A stretch of DNA of 64,000 nucleotides from Burkholderia arboris (GCF_902499125.1 NZ_CABVPX010000007.1:62001-126000), one strand, 5' to 3'; shown: positions 36,529 through 46,479, numbered from the stretch's first letter. Numbers and translations are program-made. Notes: a model not told the origin generated them from the letters alone.

Positions 36529-37917
36529 TTACGTATTCGCGGAAACCTCCGCCGCGGAAGTCACGGCCGCGCCCGCCGACTCATCGGCCAGCGCCCAGCG
36601 CTTCACGAGCGTCGCGATCACGAGCACGGCCACCGCACCGGCCAGCGGCGCGACGGCCATGATCGGAAGAATCTGGCCGAGGCCCAGCCCCGCGCTCAGG
36701 AGGGCCGCACCGGCAAACGCGCTGCCGATCGCGCCCAGCCGTCCGAACGCATGCATCCAGCTCAATCCGGTCGAGCGCGCGACGGTCGGGTAGAAGCGCG
36801 CGGTCAGCGCGTTCATGCCGGTATTCGTGCCGGGAATGAACCATCCCCACGCAAACGCGAGAACCTGCAGCGCCCCGAACGTCGACTGCATCCCGTGCAC
36901 GGCCCACAGCGACAGTGCCGCCAGGCAAAAACTCGCGGCGATCACCCGGTAGCGGTCGAAGCGATCCATCAGCCAGCCGATCGCGACCGAGCCCAGCGTG
37001 CCGCCCCAGTTCAGGAAGCCGACCATGATCGCGCCCTGTGCGCTCGTATAGCCGGCGTCTTTCGCCATCGTCGGCAGCCAGTTGTACAGCAGGTAAAGGA
37101 CGAACAGCCCGACGAAGTAGCACAGCCAGATCAGGACCGTGCCTGCGATATAGCGTGTCGACAGGATCGTGCCGATCGCGCCGCCTTTCACCTTCGGTTG
37201 CGCGGGCAGGAAGAATCGCGTGTCGGCGGGCACGGGCGTGCGGCCGATTGCGGAAAGGATCTTCGCGATCAGTTCGGGACGGTTGTTCTGAACCGTCAGG
37301 AATGCGACTGATTCAGGCAACCACAGCATGAGAAGCGGCACGCATGCGACGGCCAGCGCACCGCCCACGGTCAGCATCGTGCGCCACCCGTAGCTCGGGA
37401 TGATCCATGCCGCGATGAACCCGCACAGCGCGGCGCCGACCGTGAACCCGCTGTACACGACCGTCACGAGAAACGAGCGCCGGCGCTCCGGCACGTACTC
37501 GGACCACAGCGTCACGACGTTCGGCATCACGGCGCCGAGGCCGAGCCCGGTGACGAAGCGGATCGGCAGCATCGTCGCGAGCGACGTCGCATGCGCGGTG
37601 GCCAGCGTGCCGACGCCGATGATCAGCACGCTCGCGACCAGCACGCGCTTGCGTCCGAACCGGTCGGCGATCGGGCCGCCCAACAGCGCGCCGGCCGCCA
37701 GACCGAACAACGCGGCGCTGAGCACCGGCGCCAGTGCGCTCTTCGTGACGCCCCATTCCTTGATGAGTTCCGGCACGACGAAGCCGATGATGACGGTATC
37801 CCAGCCGTCCAGCGAGATCACGACGAACGTGAGCAGCCCCACGAGCCACTGAAACGGGCTGACGGCGCGCGCGTCGATGAATTCCCGGACGTTGACGGAT
37901 CTTCCTGCTGCCGGCAT
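36529..37917 (-). CDS. MFS aromatic acid:H+ symporter (AAHS family)
   Basis: A 462-residue, 12-helix transporter. The helix-1 motif DGWDTVIIGFVVPEL and loop motif GGPIADRFGRKRVL match the AAHS family (PcaK/MhpT/BenK-like), which imports aromatic acids such as hydroxybenzoates. ATG 37917 follows AGGAG. It lies 131 bp downstream of, and on the same strand as, the LysR gene. No aromatic ring-cleavage genes lie nearby, so the substrate is open. Confidence 0.87.
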   Translation of the reverse strand: MPAAGRSVNVREFIDARAVSPFQWLVGLLTFVVISLDGWDTVIIGFVVPELIKEWGVTKSALAPVLSAALFGLAAGALLGGPIADRFGRKRVLVASVLIIGVGTLATAHATSLATMLPIRFVTGLGLGAVMPNVVTLWSEYVPERRRSFLVTVVYSGFTVGAALCGFIAAWIIPSYGWRTMLTVGGALAVACVPLLMLWLPESVAFLTVQNNRPELIAKILSAIGRTPVPADTRFFLPAQPKVKGGAIGTILSTRYIAGTVLIWLCYFVGLFVLYLLYNWLPTMAKDAGYTSAQGAIMVGFLNWGGTLGSVAIGWLMDRFDRYRVIAASFCLAALSLWAVHGMQSTFGALQVLAFAWGWFIPGTNTGMNALTARFYPTVARSTGLSWMHAFGRLGAIGSAFAGAALLSAGLGLGQILPIMAVAPLAGAVAVLVIATLVKRWALADESAGAAVTSAAEVSANT

Positions 37918-38048
37918 GGCTGTCTCCTGCGATGGGGCTCCGCGCCCTTGCATTGGCGTCAGTCGGTACCCGACGCGATGCCCCGCAGTGTTCGTGCGCC
38001 GAAATTCCGCGTCCAACAAGAAATTCCGTTCGCCGCGACAACGAAACG

Positions 38049-38972
38049 TTATCGGTCGGCCGCGGGCTCCGGGTACCCCGGTATCCCTTGACCGAGCTTC
38101 TCCAGCAGAAACTCGGCGACGACCGTGACCGCCGGCGGCAGAGGCGGGCGGCTCGTATAGACGAGCTGCAGCCCGAGGCCCGGGCTCGATCGCCGATAGG
38201 ACGGCAGCACGCGCACCAGCTTGCCTTGCTCGATCGCCGGTTCGGCGATCAGTTGCGGCACCAGCGCGATGCCGAGCCCGGCGATGCACGCCTGCACGAC
38301 CACGCGCATGTCGTTGACCGAGAAACGGCCGTCGATCGAGATTTCCTGCGTGCCGCGCGGCCCCTGCAGGCGCCACATGCTGCGCCCCTGGCGGCTGGAC
38401 ACCGTCAGGCAATCGTGACCGGCCAGTTCGCGCGGCGTGCGCGGCGCGGCGCACCGTTTCAGATAAGCGGGGCTGGCGGCGAGGATCATCGTACCCGGCG
38501 CGATCCGGCGCACGCGAAAGCTGCCGCCCGTCTCGATGCCGATGCGCAGCGCGAGGTCGATGCGCTCGCCGATCAGGTCGGACGGCGTGTCGTCGAGCAG
38601 GAAGTCGAGGCTGATTTGCGGATAGCGCGCATAGAACTCGGCCAGCCATTCGAACTGGAAAAATTCGAACAGGCCGGCCATTGCCGCCACGCGCACGGTG
38701 CCGGATGGTTCCTGCCCGTGCGCATGCTGCCGCTCGATCTCGAAGATCCGGTCGAGCGCCGGCGCATAGCGCTCGAATAGCGCCTGGCCTTCGGTGCTCG
38801 GTGCGAGCTTGCGGGTCGAGCGGTGCAGCAGGCGCGTGCCGATATGCCCCTCGAGCTGGTCGATGCGCCGGCTCAGCGTATTGGCCGGCATGCGCAGGCG
38901 CCGCGCGGCCTCCGAGAAACTGCCGGCCCGGACGACCTGGACGAACAGCGCGAGATCATTCAGATCGAGCAT
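38049..38972 (-). CDS. LysR-type transcriptional regulator
   Basis: A 307-residue LysR regulator of the CrgA/DsdC-like branch: HTH in residues 1-60 (DLALFVQVVRAGSFSEAARRL, then SRRIDQLEGHIGTRLLHRST), effector domain from ~90. It is divergent from yceI-azoR-pirin, so it most likely controls that operon. Related regulators answer to quinones and electrophiles. Confidence 0.9.
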   Translation of the reverse strand: MLDLNDLALFVQVVRAGSFSEAARRLRMPANTLSRRIDQLEGHIGTRLLHRSTRKLAPSTEGQALFERYAPALDRIFEIERQHAHGQEPSGTVRVAAMAGLFEFFQFEWLAEFYARYPQISLDFLLDDTPSDLIGERIDLALRIGIETGGSFRVRRIAPGTMILAASPAYLKRCAAPRTPRELAGHDCLTVSSRQGRSMWRLQGPRGTQEISIDGRFSVNDMRVVVQACIAGLGIALVPQLIAEPAIEQGKLVRVLPSYRRSSPGLGLQLVYTSRPPLPPAVTVVAEFLLEKLGQGIPGYPEPAADR

Positions 38973-38989
38973 CGGATTCCTCCAAAAAT

Positions 38990-39004
38990 GGATTAATCAA
39001 ATCC
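38990..39004. promoter_or_regulatory. GGATT-N5-AATCC inverted repeat, candidate LysR site
   Basis: A perfect 5-bp inverted repeat in the 119-bp divergent gap, 18 bp from the regulator start and within the zone expected for a T-N11-A type LysR box. It could serve both autoregulation and activation of yceI. Short, so it may be chance. Confidence 0.4.
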
Positions 39005-39091
39005 TATTTATCCGTCTAGTGTAAAGCAGCTTCCATCTCCATACTGGCCTCACGCTACAGACGAACCCCCTGAAGTCTCAAGGAGATTGAA

Positions 39092-39670
39092 TTGAAGAAG
39101 CATCTGACGATCGCGATTGGCGCGCTCGCTGCATCGCTGTCGCTTTCCGCATTCGCGGCCGCATCGACGTACCAGCTCGATCCGAGCCACACGTACCCGA
39201 GCTTTGAAGCCGACCACATGGGCGGCCTGTCGGTCTGGCGCGGCAAGTTCGACAAGTCGGGCGGCACCGTGACGCTCGACCGCGCGGCGAAGACGGGCAC
39301 GGTCGACGTGACGACCGACATCACGTCGATCCGCACGGGCAGCGCGAAGCTCGACGAGCACCTGCAGACGGCCGAGTTCTTCGACGCGGCGAAGTTTCCG
39401 CAGGCGAACTACAAGGGCACGATCAAGTTCGACGGCGACAAGCCGGTATCGGTGGTCGGCAACCTGACGCTGCATGGCGTCACGAAGCCGGTGACGCTGA
39501 AGATCGACTCATTCAATTGCATGCCGCACCCGATGCTCAAGCGTGAAGTGTGCGGCGTCGACGCCGTCGGCGAATTCGACCGCAGCGACTTCGGCCTCGA
39601 CTACGGCAAGCAGTACGGCTTCCGGATGAAGACGAAGTTGCTCATCACGGCCGAAGCCCTCAAGCAGTAA
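39092..39670 (+). CDS. YceI-family periplasmic protein
   Basis: A 192-residue lipocalin-like protein with a signal peptide (ending SAFAAA, about residue 24) and the YceI core: [40 protein letters not shown] and [23 protein letters not shown]. Such proteins bind isoprenoid quinones or similar lipids in the periplasm. The start is TTG 39092, a few bases after AAGGAG. The gene heads a three-gene operon with azoR (27-bp gap) and a pirin. Confidence 0.9.
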   Translation: MKKHLTIAIGALAASLSLSAFAAASTYQLDPSHTYPSFEADHMGGLSVWRGKFDKSGGTVTLDRAAKTGTVDVTTDITSIRTGSAKLDEHLQTAEFFDAAKFPQANYKGTIKFDGDKPVSVVGNLTLHGVTKPVTLKIDSFNCMPHPMLKREVCGVDAVGEFDRSDFGLDYGKQYGFRMKTKLLITAEALKQ

Positions 39671-39697
39671 TCGCGTCATCCCGTTCGGAGATTCCTC

Positions 39698-40303
39698 ATG
39701 AAACTGCTGCATATCGATTCCAGCATCCTCGGCCAAGGCTCGGTCAGCCGCGAACTGTCGGCGGATATCGTCGCGACCTTGCGTGCTCGCGATCCCGGCC
39801 TCACGGTGACGCGACTCGACCTCGCCGCGACGCCGATCGGCCATCTGACGGCCGGTCACCTCGCCGCCGCGCAAGGCGCGCCGGTTGACGACGCGCTGAA
39901 GGCGGACGTCGAGATCGGCCAGCACGCGCTCGACGCATTCCTCGCGGCCGACATCGTGGTCGTCGGCGCGCCGATGTACAACTTCGGCATCGCGTCGCAA
40001 CTGAGGGCGTGGATCGACCGCATCCTGGTGGCCGGCAAGACGTTCCGCTACGGCGAGAACGGGGCGGTCGGTCTGTGCGGCGCCAAGAAGCTGGTCATCG
40101 CATCGTCGCGCGGCGGCGTGTACAGCGCAGGGGCGCCGGTGGCATCGCTCGATCATCAGGAAACCTATCTGAAAGATGTGCTCGGCTTTATCGGCGTCAC
40201 GGACATCACGTTCATTCGTGCGGAAGGCGTCGCGATGGGGCCGGACAAGCGCAGCGACGCCATTGCATCGGCGAAGGAAGCGGTAGCGGCCCTCGCAGCC
40301 TGA
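39698..40303 (+). CDS. azoR: FMN-dependent NADH-azoreductase/quinone reductase
   Basis: A 201-residue flavodoxin-fold enzyme of the AzoR type: [16 protein letters not shown] (FMN phosphate loop), [19 protein letters not shown] and the ASSRGGVY loop. These enzymes reduce quinones by two electrons, a detoxifying reaction. A clear GGAG site precedes the ATG. It sits between yceI and pirin and is probably induced by the divergent LysR protein. Confidence 0.92.
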   Translation: MKLLHIDSSILGQGSVSRELSADIVATLRARDPGLTVTRLDLAATPIGHLTAGHLAAAQGAPVDDALKADVEIGQHALDAFLAADIVVVGAPMYNFGIASQLRAWIDRILVAGKTFRYGENGAVGLCGAKKLVIASSRGGVYSAGAPVASLDHQETYLKDVLGFIGVTDITFIRAEGVAMGPDKRSDAIASAKEAVAALAA

Positions 40304-40339
40304 CGCGCCGGGCCGGATGCCGGTCACAGGAGAACCACC

Positions 40340-41191
40340 ATGTTGCATGCCTTCGAATCTGGTCCGGGGACCATCGGCGCCTGCCGCCGTATCGTGCTTC
40401 GCACGCATGGCCACGCGAACGGGCCGGTCGTCCGGATGGTCAGCCCGTCCGATGTCGGCGAGATCATCAAGCCGTTCGTCTTTCTCGACCTGATCGACAC
40501 GCAGGCGCCGATCGGGCAGCCGTCCTTCGGCTGGCACCCGCATTCGGGCATCGCGACGCTGACGCTCGCGATCGACGGGCACGGCACCTATGCGGAATCC
40601 ACCGGCCATGAAGGCGCGATGGCACCCGGCGACATCGAATGGATGAGCGCGGGGCGCGGCGTCTGGCATACGGGTTCCGTGGTGCCGCCGGTCAAGGCGT
40701 TCCAGTTGTGGGTTGCGTTGCCGCCGGGGCGCGAGCTGGCGCCGGCGTTCAGCCAGCACTTGTCGATCGACGACATCCCGACCGACGGCCCGGCGCGCGT
40801 GCTGCTCGGCCGTCATGGCGACGCGGTCAGCCCCATCGATGCACCGCCGGGCATCAACTATGTCGTCGTCCAGCTGAAGGCAGGCGAGCGCTGGATCTGC
40901 CGGCCGCCGCACGGGTATCGGGTTGGCTGGACGGCGGTGATGGACGGCAGCCTGCGTACGCCGGATCCGGTCGGCCAGGGCGAACTGGCCGTGTTCGACT
41001 CGTCCGACGCGGGGATCGAATTCGAGGCCGTGACCGACGCGCGCTTCGTGGTCGGTACGGCGATTCCGCATCCGCACGATCTGCATCTGGGTGCCTACTC
41101 GGTGCATACGAGCGCCGCCGCGCTGGCGGAAGGCGAGCGCGAAATCGTGCGCGTTGGCCGCGAACTACGCGCCAGGGGTGTGATGCGCTGA
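40340..41191 (+). CDS. Pirin family protein (quercetinase-like)
   Basis: A 283-residue bicupin. The N-terminal cupin holds the metal-ligand motif GWHPHSGIATLT and a second His/Glu cluster HGTYAESTGHEG, with GDIEWMSAGRGVWHTG completing the domain. Pirins such as YhhW oxidise flavonols or act as iron-dependent sensors. The ATG follows AGGAG, 36 bp from azoR. A hairpin terminator follows the gene. Confidence 0.9.
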   Translation: MLHAFESGPGTIGACRRIVLRTHGHANGPVVRMVSPSDVGEIIKPFVFLDLIDTQAPIGQPSFGWHPHSGIATLTLAIDGHGTYAESTGHEGAMAPGDIEWMSAGRGVWHTGSVVPPVKAFQLWVALPPGRELAPAFSQHLSIDDIPTDGPARVLLGRHGDAVSPIDAPPGINYVVVQLKAGERWICRPPHGYRVGWTAVMDGSLRTPDPVGQGELAVFDSSDAGIEFEAVTDARFVVGTAIPHPHDLHLGAYSVHTSAAALAEGEREIVRVGRELRARGVMR

Positions 41192-41522
41192 GTTGACGGA
41201 AGCCGTTTCACGGCGACGCATCGTCCGCCGCTTCGATCCGGCGCAGAACGATCACTTCCCCTCCGTCCGCTGAAACCCGACGGGCCGGCGCATTCCCGCA
41301 TGCGCCGGCCTTCGCGCGTTTAGGTGTTTATACGTATGCCGATTCCGATATCGCTTCAATCCAATATTTCATTGGAAGGTTATCGGGCTTGTTCCTAGAC
41401 TGATGCGGGGCAGGCAGACCGGGCCGGCCGCACGCGCCGGCCGGCGCAGCCCCGATCCGCGCCAGCGCCACGCAGAAACAGAACAGCGCCGCGGCAGACA
41501 ACGACATCATCGGAGACGGACC
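41192..41522. other. Intergenic region upstream of the sugar ABC operon
   Basis: 331 bp holding the hairpin at 41283-41310 and, around 41320-41400, a short AT-richer stretch that may contain the sugar-operon promoter. The binding-protein ATG is preceded by CGGAGACGG. Confidence 0.5.
41283..41310 (+). terminator. Hairpin terminator after the pirin gene
   Basis: GGCCGGCGCAT (41283-41293) pairs perfectly with ATGCGCCGGCC (41300-41310) around a 6-nt loop, followed by a T-containing stretch. It lies 92 bp past the pirin stop, so it likely ends the yceI-azoR-pirin transcript. Confidence 0.65.
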
Positions 41523-42464
41523 ATGACATTCATCAGGAAGCTGGCGGCCGGTGCGCTCGTCGCCGCGGCGACGGTATGGGCGCCGGGCGCGTTCGCGCAG
41601 CAGAGGCCGATCACGCTCGGGTTCTCGCAGGTCGGCGCGGAGAGTGCGTGGCGCACCGCGAACACCGTGTCGGTGAAGGGCGCGGCGAAGGACGCCGGCA
41701 TCAACCTGAAGTTTTCCGATGCGCAGCAGAAGCAGGAGAACCAGATCCGTGCGATCCGCTCCGTGATCGCGTTTTCTCCGGTCGTCGAGTCGGGCTGGGA
41801 GCCGGTGCTGACCGAAGCGAAGGCCGCGCACATCCCGGTGATCCTGACCGACCGCGCGGTCGACGTGAAGGATCCGTCGCTGTACGTGACGATGATCGGC
41901 TCGGACTTCCTCGAGGAAGGGCGGCGCGCGGGTCACTGGATGGAAGAGCACTACAGGAACGATGCCGGCCCGATCAACATCGTCGAGCTGCAGGGCACGG
42001 TCGGTTCGGCACCGGCCAACGATCGCCGCGCGGGCCTGCTCGAAGTGATCAGGAGCAATCCGAAATTCAAGGTGATCGCGTCGCAAAGCGGCGACTTCAC
42101 GCTCGCCGGCGGCAAGCAGGTGATGGAAGCGTTCGCGAAGACCTACGGCAAGCAGATCAACGTCGTCTACGCACACAACGACGACATGGCGCTCGGCGCG
42201 ATCCAGGCGATGGAGGAAGCGGGGATCAAGCCCGGCAAGGACGTGAGCGTCGTGTCGTTCGACGCGACGAAGGGCGGCTTCCAGGCGATGGTCGCCGGCA
42301 AGATCAACGTCGATGTCGAATGCAGCCCGCTGCTCGGCCCGCAACTGATGAGCGCCGTGAAGGACGTCGTCGCCGGCAAGACGCTGCCCAAGCGCATCGT
42401 GACGAACGAGACCGTGTTCCCGATGAGCGTCGCGGCGCAGGTGATGCCGACCCGCAAGTACTGA
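41523..42464 (+). CDS. ytfQ: Galactofuranose/sugar-binding protein of ABC importer (YtfQ-like)
   Basis: A 313-residue periplasmic binding protein with a signal peptide (cleavage at GAFAQQ). The sequence ITLGFSQVGAESAWRTAN and YAHNDDMALGAIQAMEEAG are typical of YtfQ, which binds galactofuranose. It begins a four-gene operon in the same order as E. coli ytfQ-ytfR-ytfT-yjfF. The exact sugar in this organism is inferred from that order and similarity. Confidence 0.88.
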   Translation: MTFIRKLAAGALVAAATVWAPGAFAQQRPITLGFSQVGAESAWRTANTVSVKGAAKDAGINLKFSDAQQKQENQIRAIRSVIAFSPVVESGWEPVLTEAKAAHIPVILTDRAVDVKDPSLYVTMIGSDFLEEGRRAGHWMEEHYRNDAGPINIVELQGTVGSAPANDRRAGLLEVIRSNPKFKVIASQSGDFTLAGGKQVMEAFAKTYGKQINVVYAHNDDMALGAIQAMEEAGIKPGKDVSVVSFDATKGGFQAMVAGKINVDVECSPLLGPQLMSAVKDVVAGKTLPKRIVTNETVFPMSVAAQVMPTRKY

Positions 42465-42539
42465 CCGGTCCGGCCGATCCGGCACGGGCCGCCGCGCCGC
42501 GGCCGCCCGGACGATGGCAACCGCTTCGAGGGAGGATGC

Positions 42540-44054
42540 ATGGAGAGTCCGCCGGTGGTCGAGATGATCGGCATCGACAAGTCGTTTCCGGGCGTCAGCG
42601 CGCTGCAGCGCGTGAACTTCCGGCTGTTTCCGGGCGAGATCCACGCACTGATGGGCCAGAACGGCGCGGGCAAGTCGACGCTGATCAACGTGCTCACCGG
42701 CGTGCATGCGCACGACGCGGGCGAGATTCGCGTCGGCGGCCGGCCGGTGCGCTTCGCCGCGCCGCGCGAGGCCGAGGCGGCCGGCATTCAGACGCTCTAC
42801 CAGGAAGTGAACCTGTGCGCGAACCTGTCGGTCGCCGAGAATATCTTCGCGGGCCGGCAGCCGATGCGCCGAGGCGCGATCGACTGGAACGCGATCCATG
42901 CGCGCTCGCGCGCGGCGCTGGCCGAACTGGACCTGACGCTCGACGTCACGCGCTCGCTCGATGCCTATCCGATCGCCGTGCAGCAGATGGTCGCGATTGC
43001 GCGCGCGGTGTCCGTCGACGCGCGCGTGCTGATTCTCGACGAACCGACATCGAGCCTCGACGACGGCGAAGTCGTGCGGCTGTTCGACGTGCTGCGCCGG
43101 CTGAAGGCGTCGGGCATCGCGATCCTGTTCGTCACGCACTTTCTCGAGCAGACCTACGCGGTGTCCGACCGGATCACCGTGATGCGCAACGGCGAGCGCG
43201 AAGGCGAGTATCGGGCGCGCGACCTGCCGGTCGATGCGCTGGTCGCGAAGATGACCGGCCGCGAACGGATGTCCGACACGCTGCAGGCCGGTGCGGCGGC
43301 GGTCGAGCGTACGGCCGGCGACGCCGTGCCGTTCCTGTCGATGCAGCAGGTCGGGCGGCGCGGGATGATGAACGCGCTCGATCTCGACGTGCACCCGGGC
43401 GAAATTGTCGGGCTGGCCGGGCTGCTCGGCTCGGGGCGCACGGAGACCGCGCAGCTGGCATTCGCCGCCGAGCGGCCGGACATCGGCGCGATCGAGATCG
43501 ACGGCGCGCGCAGGCGGCTCGCCTCGCCGCACGACGCGGTCCGCCACGGTATCGCGTACTGCCCGGAGGATCGCAAGAAGGAGGGCATCGTCGCCGCGCT
43601 GTCGATCCGCGAGAACATCATCCTCGCGCTGCAGGCGCGACGCGGCTGGTGGCGGCTGATCGGGCGCGCGCGCCAGCGCGAGATCGCCGATACGTACCTC
43701 GTGCGGCTCGGCATCAAGGCGCACGACGCCGAGCAGCCGATCGGGCTGCTGTCGGGCGGCAACCAGCAGAAGGTGCTGCTCGCGCGCTGGCTCGCGACGG
43801 ATCCGAAGCTGCTGATTCTCGACGAACCGACGCGCGGCATCGACGTCGCCGCGAAGTTCGACATCATGGAGCGCGTGCTCGCGCTGTGCGCGACCGGGCT
43901 CGCGATCCTGTTCATCTCGTCGGAGATCGGCGAGGTCGTGCGCGTCAGCCACCGGATCGCGGTGCTGCGCGACCGGCGCAAGGTCGCCGAACTGACCGGC
44001 GCCGACGCATCCGAGGAGCAGGTGTACCGGCTGATCGCGGGAGGCCAGTCATGA
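42540..44054 (+). CDS. ytfR: Sugar ABC importer double ATPase (YtfR-like)
   Basis: A 504-residue protein with two ATP-binding cassettes, as in RbsA/MglA. The first has Walker A GQNGAGKST, the Walker B LILDEPTSSLD; the second lacks a canonical Walker A (LAGLLGSGRTE) but keeps signature LSGGNQQK and LLILDEPTRGIDV. This asymmetry is normal for the family. The stop overlaps the permease ATG by 4 bp. Confidence 0.93.
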   Translation: MESPPVVEMIGIDKSFPGVSALQRVNFRLFPGEIHALMGQNGAGKSTLINVLTGVHAHDAGEIRVGGRPVRFAAPREAEAAGIQTLYQEVNLCANLSVAENIFAGRQPMRRGAIDWNAIHARSRAALAELDLTLDVTRSLDAYPIAVQQMVAIARAVSVDARVLILDEPTSSLDDGEVVRLFDVLRRLKASGIAILFVTHFLEQTYAVSDRITVMRNGEREGEYRARDLPVDALVAKMTGRERMSDTLQAGAAAVERTAGDAVPFLSMQQVGRRGMMNALDLDVHPGEIVGLAGLLGSGRTETAQLAFAAERPDIGAIEIDGARRRLASPHDAVRHGIAYCPEDRKKEGIVAALSIRENIILALQARRGWWRLIGRARQREIADTYLVRLGIKAHDAEQPIGLLSGGNQQKVLLARWLATDPKLLILDEPTRGIDVAAKFDIMERVLALCATGLAILFISSEIGEVVRVSHRIAVLRDRRKVAELTGADASEEQVYRLIAGGQS

Positions 44055-45091
44055 CGCGGCTGCGCACGCTGTTTCGCCATCCGCTCGCGTGGCCGGCGCT
44101 GACGCTCGCACTGCTGTTCGCGCTCGACGTCGCGCATCGTCCGGGCTTCCTGTCGATCGCGCTGCTCGACGGTCATCTGTTCGGCGCGCCGATCGATATC
44201 CTGAACCGCGCAGCGCCGCTCGTGATCGTGTCGCTCGGGATGACGCTCGTGATCGCAACGCGCGGGATCGACATCTCGGTTGGTGCGATCGTCGCGATTG
44301 CAGGCGCGGCCGCGGCGATCGTGCTCGATGCGGACCCGTCGCGGGTCGGCACGGCACTCGCGGCCGCGCTCGGCGTCGGGTTGCTGGCCGGCGCATGGAA
44401 TGGCCTGCTCGTCGCGTTCGTCGGGATGCAGCCGATCATCGCGACGCTGATCCTGATGGTGGCCGGGCGCGGCGTCGCGCAACTGCTGACGGGCGGCCAG
44501 ATCATCCCGATCGGCGCGCCGGGCTACCTCGCGCTCGGCGGCGGCTATCTCGCGGCTGTCCCGTGCGCGGTGTGGATCGCCCTCGCGACGATCGCCGCGG
44601 CCGCGCTGCTGGTGAACCGCACGGCGCTCGGGCTGTTCATCCGCGCGATCGGCGTGAACCCGGTCGCGACGCGGCTCGTCGGGCTGCGCTCGGGCGCGGT
44701 CGTGTTCGGCGTGTATCTGGGCTCGGGCGTGCTGTCGGCGCTCGCCGGCATCCTCGCGAGCTCGAACGTGCGCAGCGCCGACGGCAACAACGCGGGGCTG
44801 CTGCTCGAGCTCGACGCGATCCTCGCCGTGACGCTCGGCGGCACGTCGCTGCTCGGCGGCCGCTTCAGCCTCGCCGGTTCCGTGCTCGGCGCGCTGATCA
44901 TCCAGACGCTCACCTACACGACCTATTCGATCGGTGTGCCGCCGGAGGCGACGCTCGTTGTCAAGGCGGTCGTCGTGATCGTCGTGACGCTGATCCAGTC
45001 GGAGGCGGCGCGCGCGCTCGTCGTCCGGCATGCGTCGCGGCTGCTGCCTTCCGCGCGTTCGCGCGCCACCTCCGGAGCGACGCACCGATGA
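44051..45091 (+). CDS. ytfT: Sugar ABC importer permease (YtfT-like)
   Basis: A 346-residue RbsC-type permease with about ten helices and the family motifs GMTLVIATRGIDISVGA and LGGTSLLGGRFSLAGSVLGA. ATG 44051 overlaps the ATPase stop (ATGA); its own stop overlaps the next ATG in the same way. It should pair with the YjfF-like permease. Confidence 0.92.
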   Translation: MTRLRTLFRHPLAWPALTLALLFALDVAHRPGFLSIALLDGHLFGAPIDILNRAAPLVIVSLGMTLVIATRGIDISVGAIVAIAGAAAAIVLDADPSRVGTALAAALGVGLLAGAWNGLLVAFVGMQPIIATLILMVAGRGVAQLLTGGQIIPIGAPGYLALGGGYLAAVPCAVWIALATIAAAALLVNRTALGLFIRAIGVNPVATRLVGLRSGAVVFGVYLGSGVLSALAGILASSNVRSADGNNAGLLLELDAILAVTLGGTSLLGGRFSLAGSVLGALIIQTLTYTTYSIGVPPEATLVVKAVVVIVVTLIQSEAARALVVRHASRLLPSARSRATSGATHR

Positions 45092-46191
45092 CCCGATTCC
45101 TTGGCCGGCTCGCCGACCCGCGTACGCTGCCGATCGTCGTGACGATCGTGCTGTTCGCCGCGCTGTTCGGTTTCGGGTCCGTGATGTACACGGGATTTTT
45201 CTCGATGCAGGTGCTGACCGGGCTGCTCGTCGACAACGCGTTCCTGCTGATCGTCGCGATCGGGATGACGTTCGTGATCGTGTCGGGCGGCATTGACCTG
45301 TCGGTTGGCTCAGTGGTTGCGCTAACAACCATATTGTGCGCAGTCGGCGCCGAGCGGCTGCACTGCCCCGTGTGGGTGATCGTGCCGCTCGTGCTGACGT
45401 TCGGCGCGCTGTACGGCGCGGCGATGGGCGCGCTGATCCATTACTTCCGTTTGCAGCCGTTCATCGTCACGCTCGCCGGGATGTTTCTCGCGCGCGGCGC
45501 GTGCTTCCTGATCACGACGCAGTCGATCACGATCAACGAACCGACGTTCCATGCGATCGCGGGCGTCAGCGTGCCGGTCGGTGGCGGGATGCTGAGCGCG
45601 GGCGCGCTGATGGCGCTCGCGACGCTGGCCGTCGCGCTCTACGTCGCGCATTTCACGCGTTTCGGCCGCAACGTGTATGCGATCGGCGGCAACGAGCGCT
45701 CGGCGCTGCTGATGGGGCTGCCGGTCGCGCGTACGAAGATCGGCGTGTATGCGTTGAGCGGCTTCTGTTCGGCGCTCGGCGGCGTGGTGTTCACGCTGTA
45801 CGTGCTGTCGGGCTACGGATTGCAGGCGCAGGGGATGGAGCTCGACGCGATCGCCGCGACCGTGATCGGCGGCACGTTGCTGACGGGCGGCGTGGGCTAT
45901 GTCGCGGGCTCGGTGTTCGGTGTCGCCATCCTCGGCACGATTCAGGTGCTGATCACGTTCGACGGCACGTTGAGTTCGTGGTGGACGCGGATCGTGATCG
46001 GCGCGCTGCTGTGCGTGTTCTGCGTGCTGCAGCGGGTGATCGAACGGCATGCCGCGCGGCGGCGCACCGGCGGCACGGGGCTGGGTACGCGGCAACCGGC
46101 GCGCGACAGCGCGCCCGCGCGGCGGGCATCGCCGGAGGAACATGCGGCGCGGGTTGCAACGATGCGGCGGCTGCAGGGCGGCCGATCATGA
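45088..46191 (+). CDS. yjfF: Sugar ABC importer second permease (YjfF-like)
   Basis: A 367-residue RbsC-type permease: GMTFVIVSGGIDLSVGSV, FGRNVYAIGGNERSALLMGLPV and GGTLLTGGVGYVAGSVFG. A ~40-residue charged tail (RRRTGGTG to the end) extends past the last helix and is longer than in the E. coli homologue. It is coupled to ytfT by a 4-bp overlap. Confidence 0.91.
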   Translation: MTRFLGRLADPRTLPIVVTIVLFAALFGFGSVMYTGFFSMQVLTGLLVDNAFLLIVAIGMTFVIVSGGIDLSVGSVVALTTILCAVGAERLHCPVWVIVPLVLTFGALYGAAMGALIHYFRLQPFIVTLAGMFLARGACFLITTQSITINEPTFHAIAGVSVPVGGGMLSAGALMALATLAVALYVAHFTRFGRNVYAIGGNERSALLMGLPVARTKIGVYALSGFCSALGGVVFTLYVLSGYGLQAQGMELDAIAATVIGGTLLTGGVGYVAGSVFGVAILGTIQVLITFDGTLSSWWTRIVIGALLCVFCVLQRVIERHAARRRTGGTGLGTRQPARDSAPARRASPEEHAARVATMRRLQGGRS

Positions 46192-46209
46192 TTCCGCGAG
46201 GAGAACGGC

Positions 46210-46479
46210 ATGACGCGCAATGACGTGACGGCGAGCGGTGCCGGTACGCTGGCCGTCGAGCCCGGCCGCCGGCCGCTGCTCGACCTGGGCGATGCGCGCG
46301 ACTGCCGGATCGTGGCCGATGCGCTGCGCGTGCTGCTGCGCGAGCGCTCGGAAGCGCTGGCGTTCGCGATGCGCGTGGCCGACGAGCATGGCCGCCCGCG
46401 CCCGGAGGCGGGCGAATTCGGGTTGACCGACATCATTCGTCTCGCCCGCGTCGTCGAACGGGCCGATCGGCAGCGATAG
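46210..46479 (+). CDS. Small hypothetical protein trailing the sugar ABC operon
   Basis: An 89-residue soluble protein, 18 bp after yjfF with AGGAG before its ATG, so it is probably co-transcribed and translated. Predicted helical (DARDCRIVADALRVLLRERSEALAFAMRVAD). No family recognised. It ends 37 bp from the convergent kinase gene. Confidence 0.6.
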   Translation: MTRNDVTASGAGTLAVEPGRRPLLDLGDARDCRIVADALRVLLRERSEALAFAMRVADEHGRPRPEAGEFGLTDIIRLARVVERADRQR

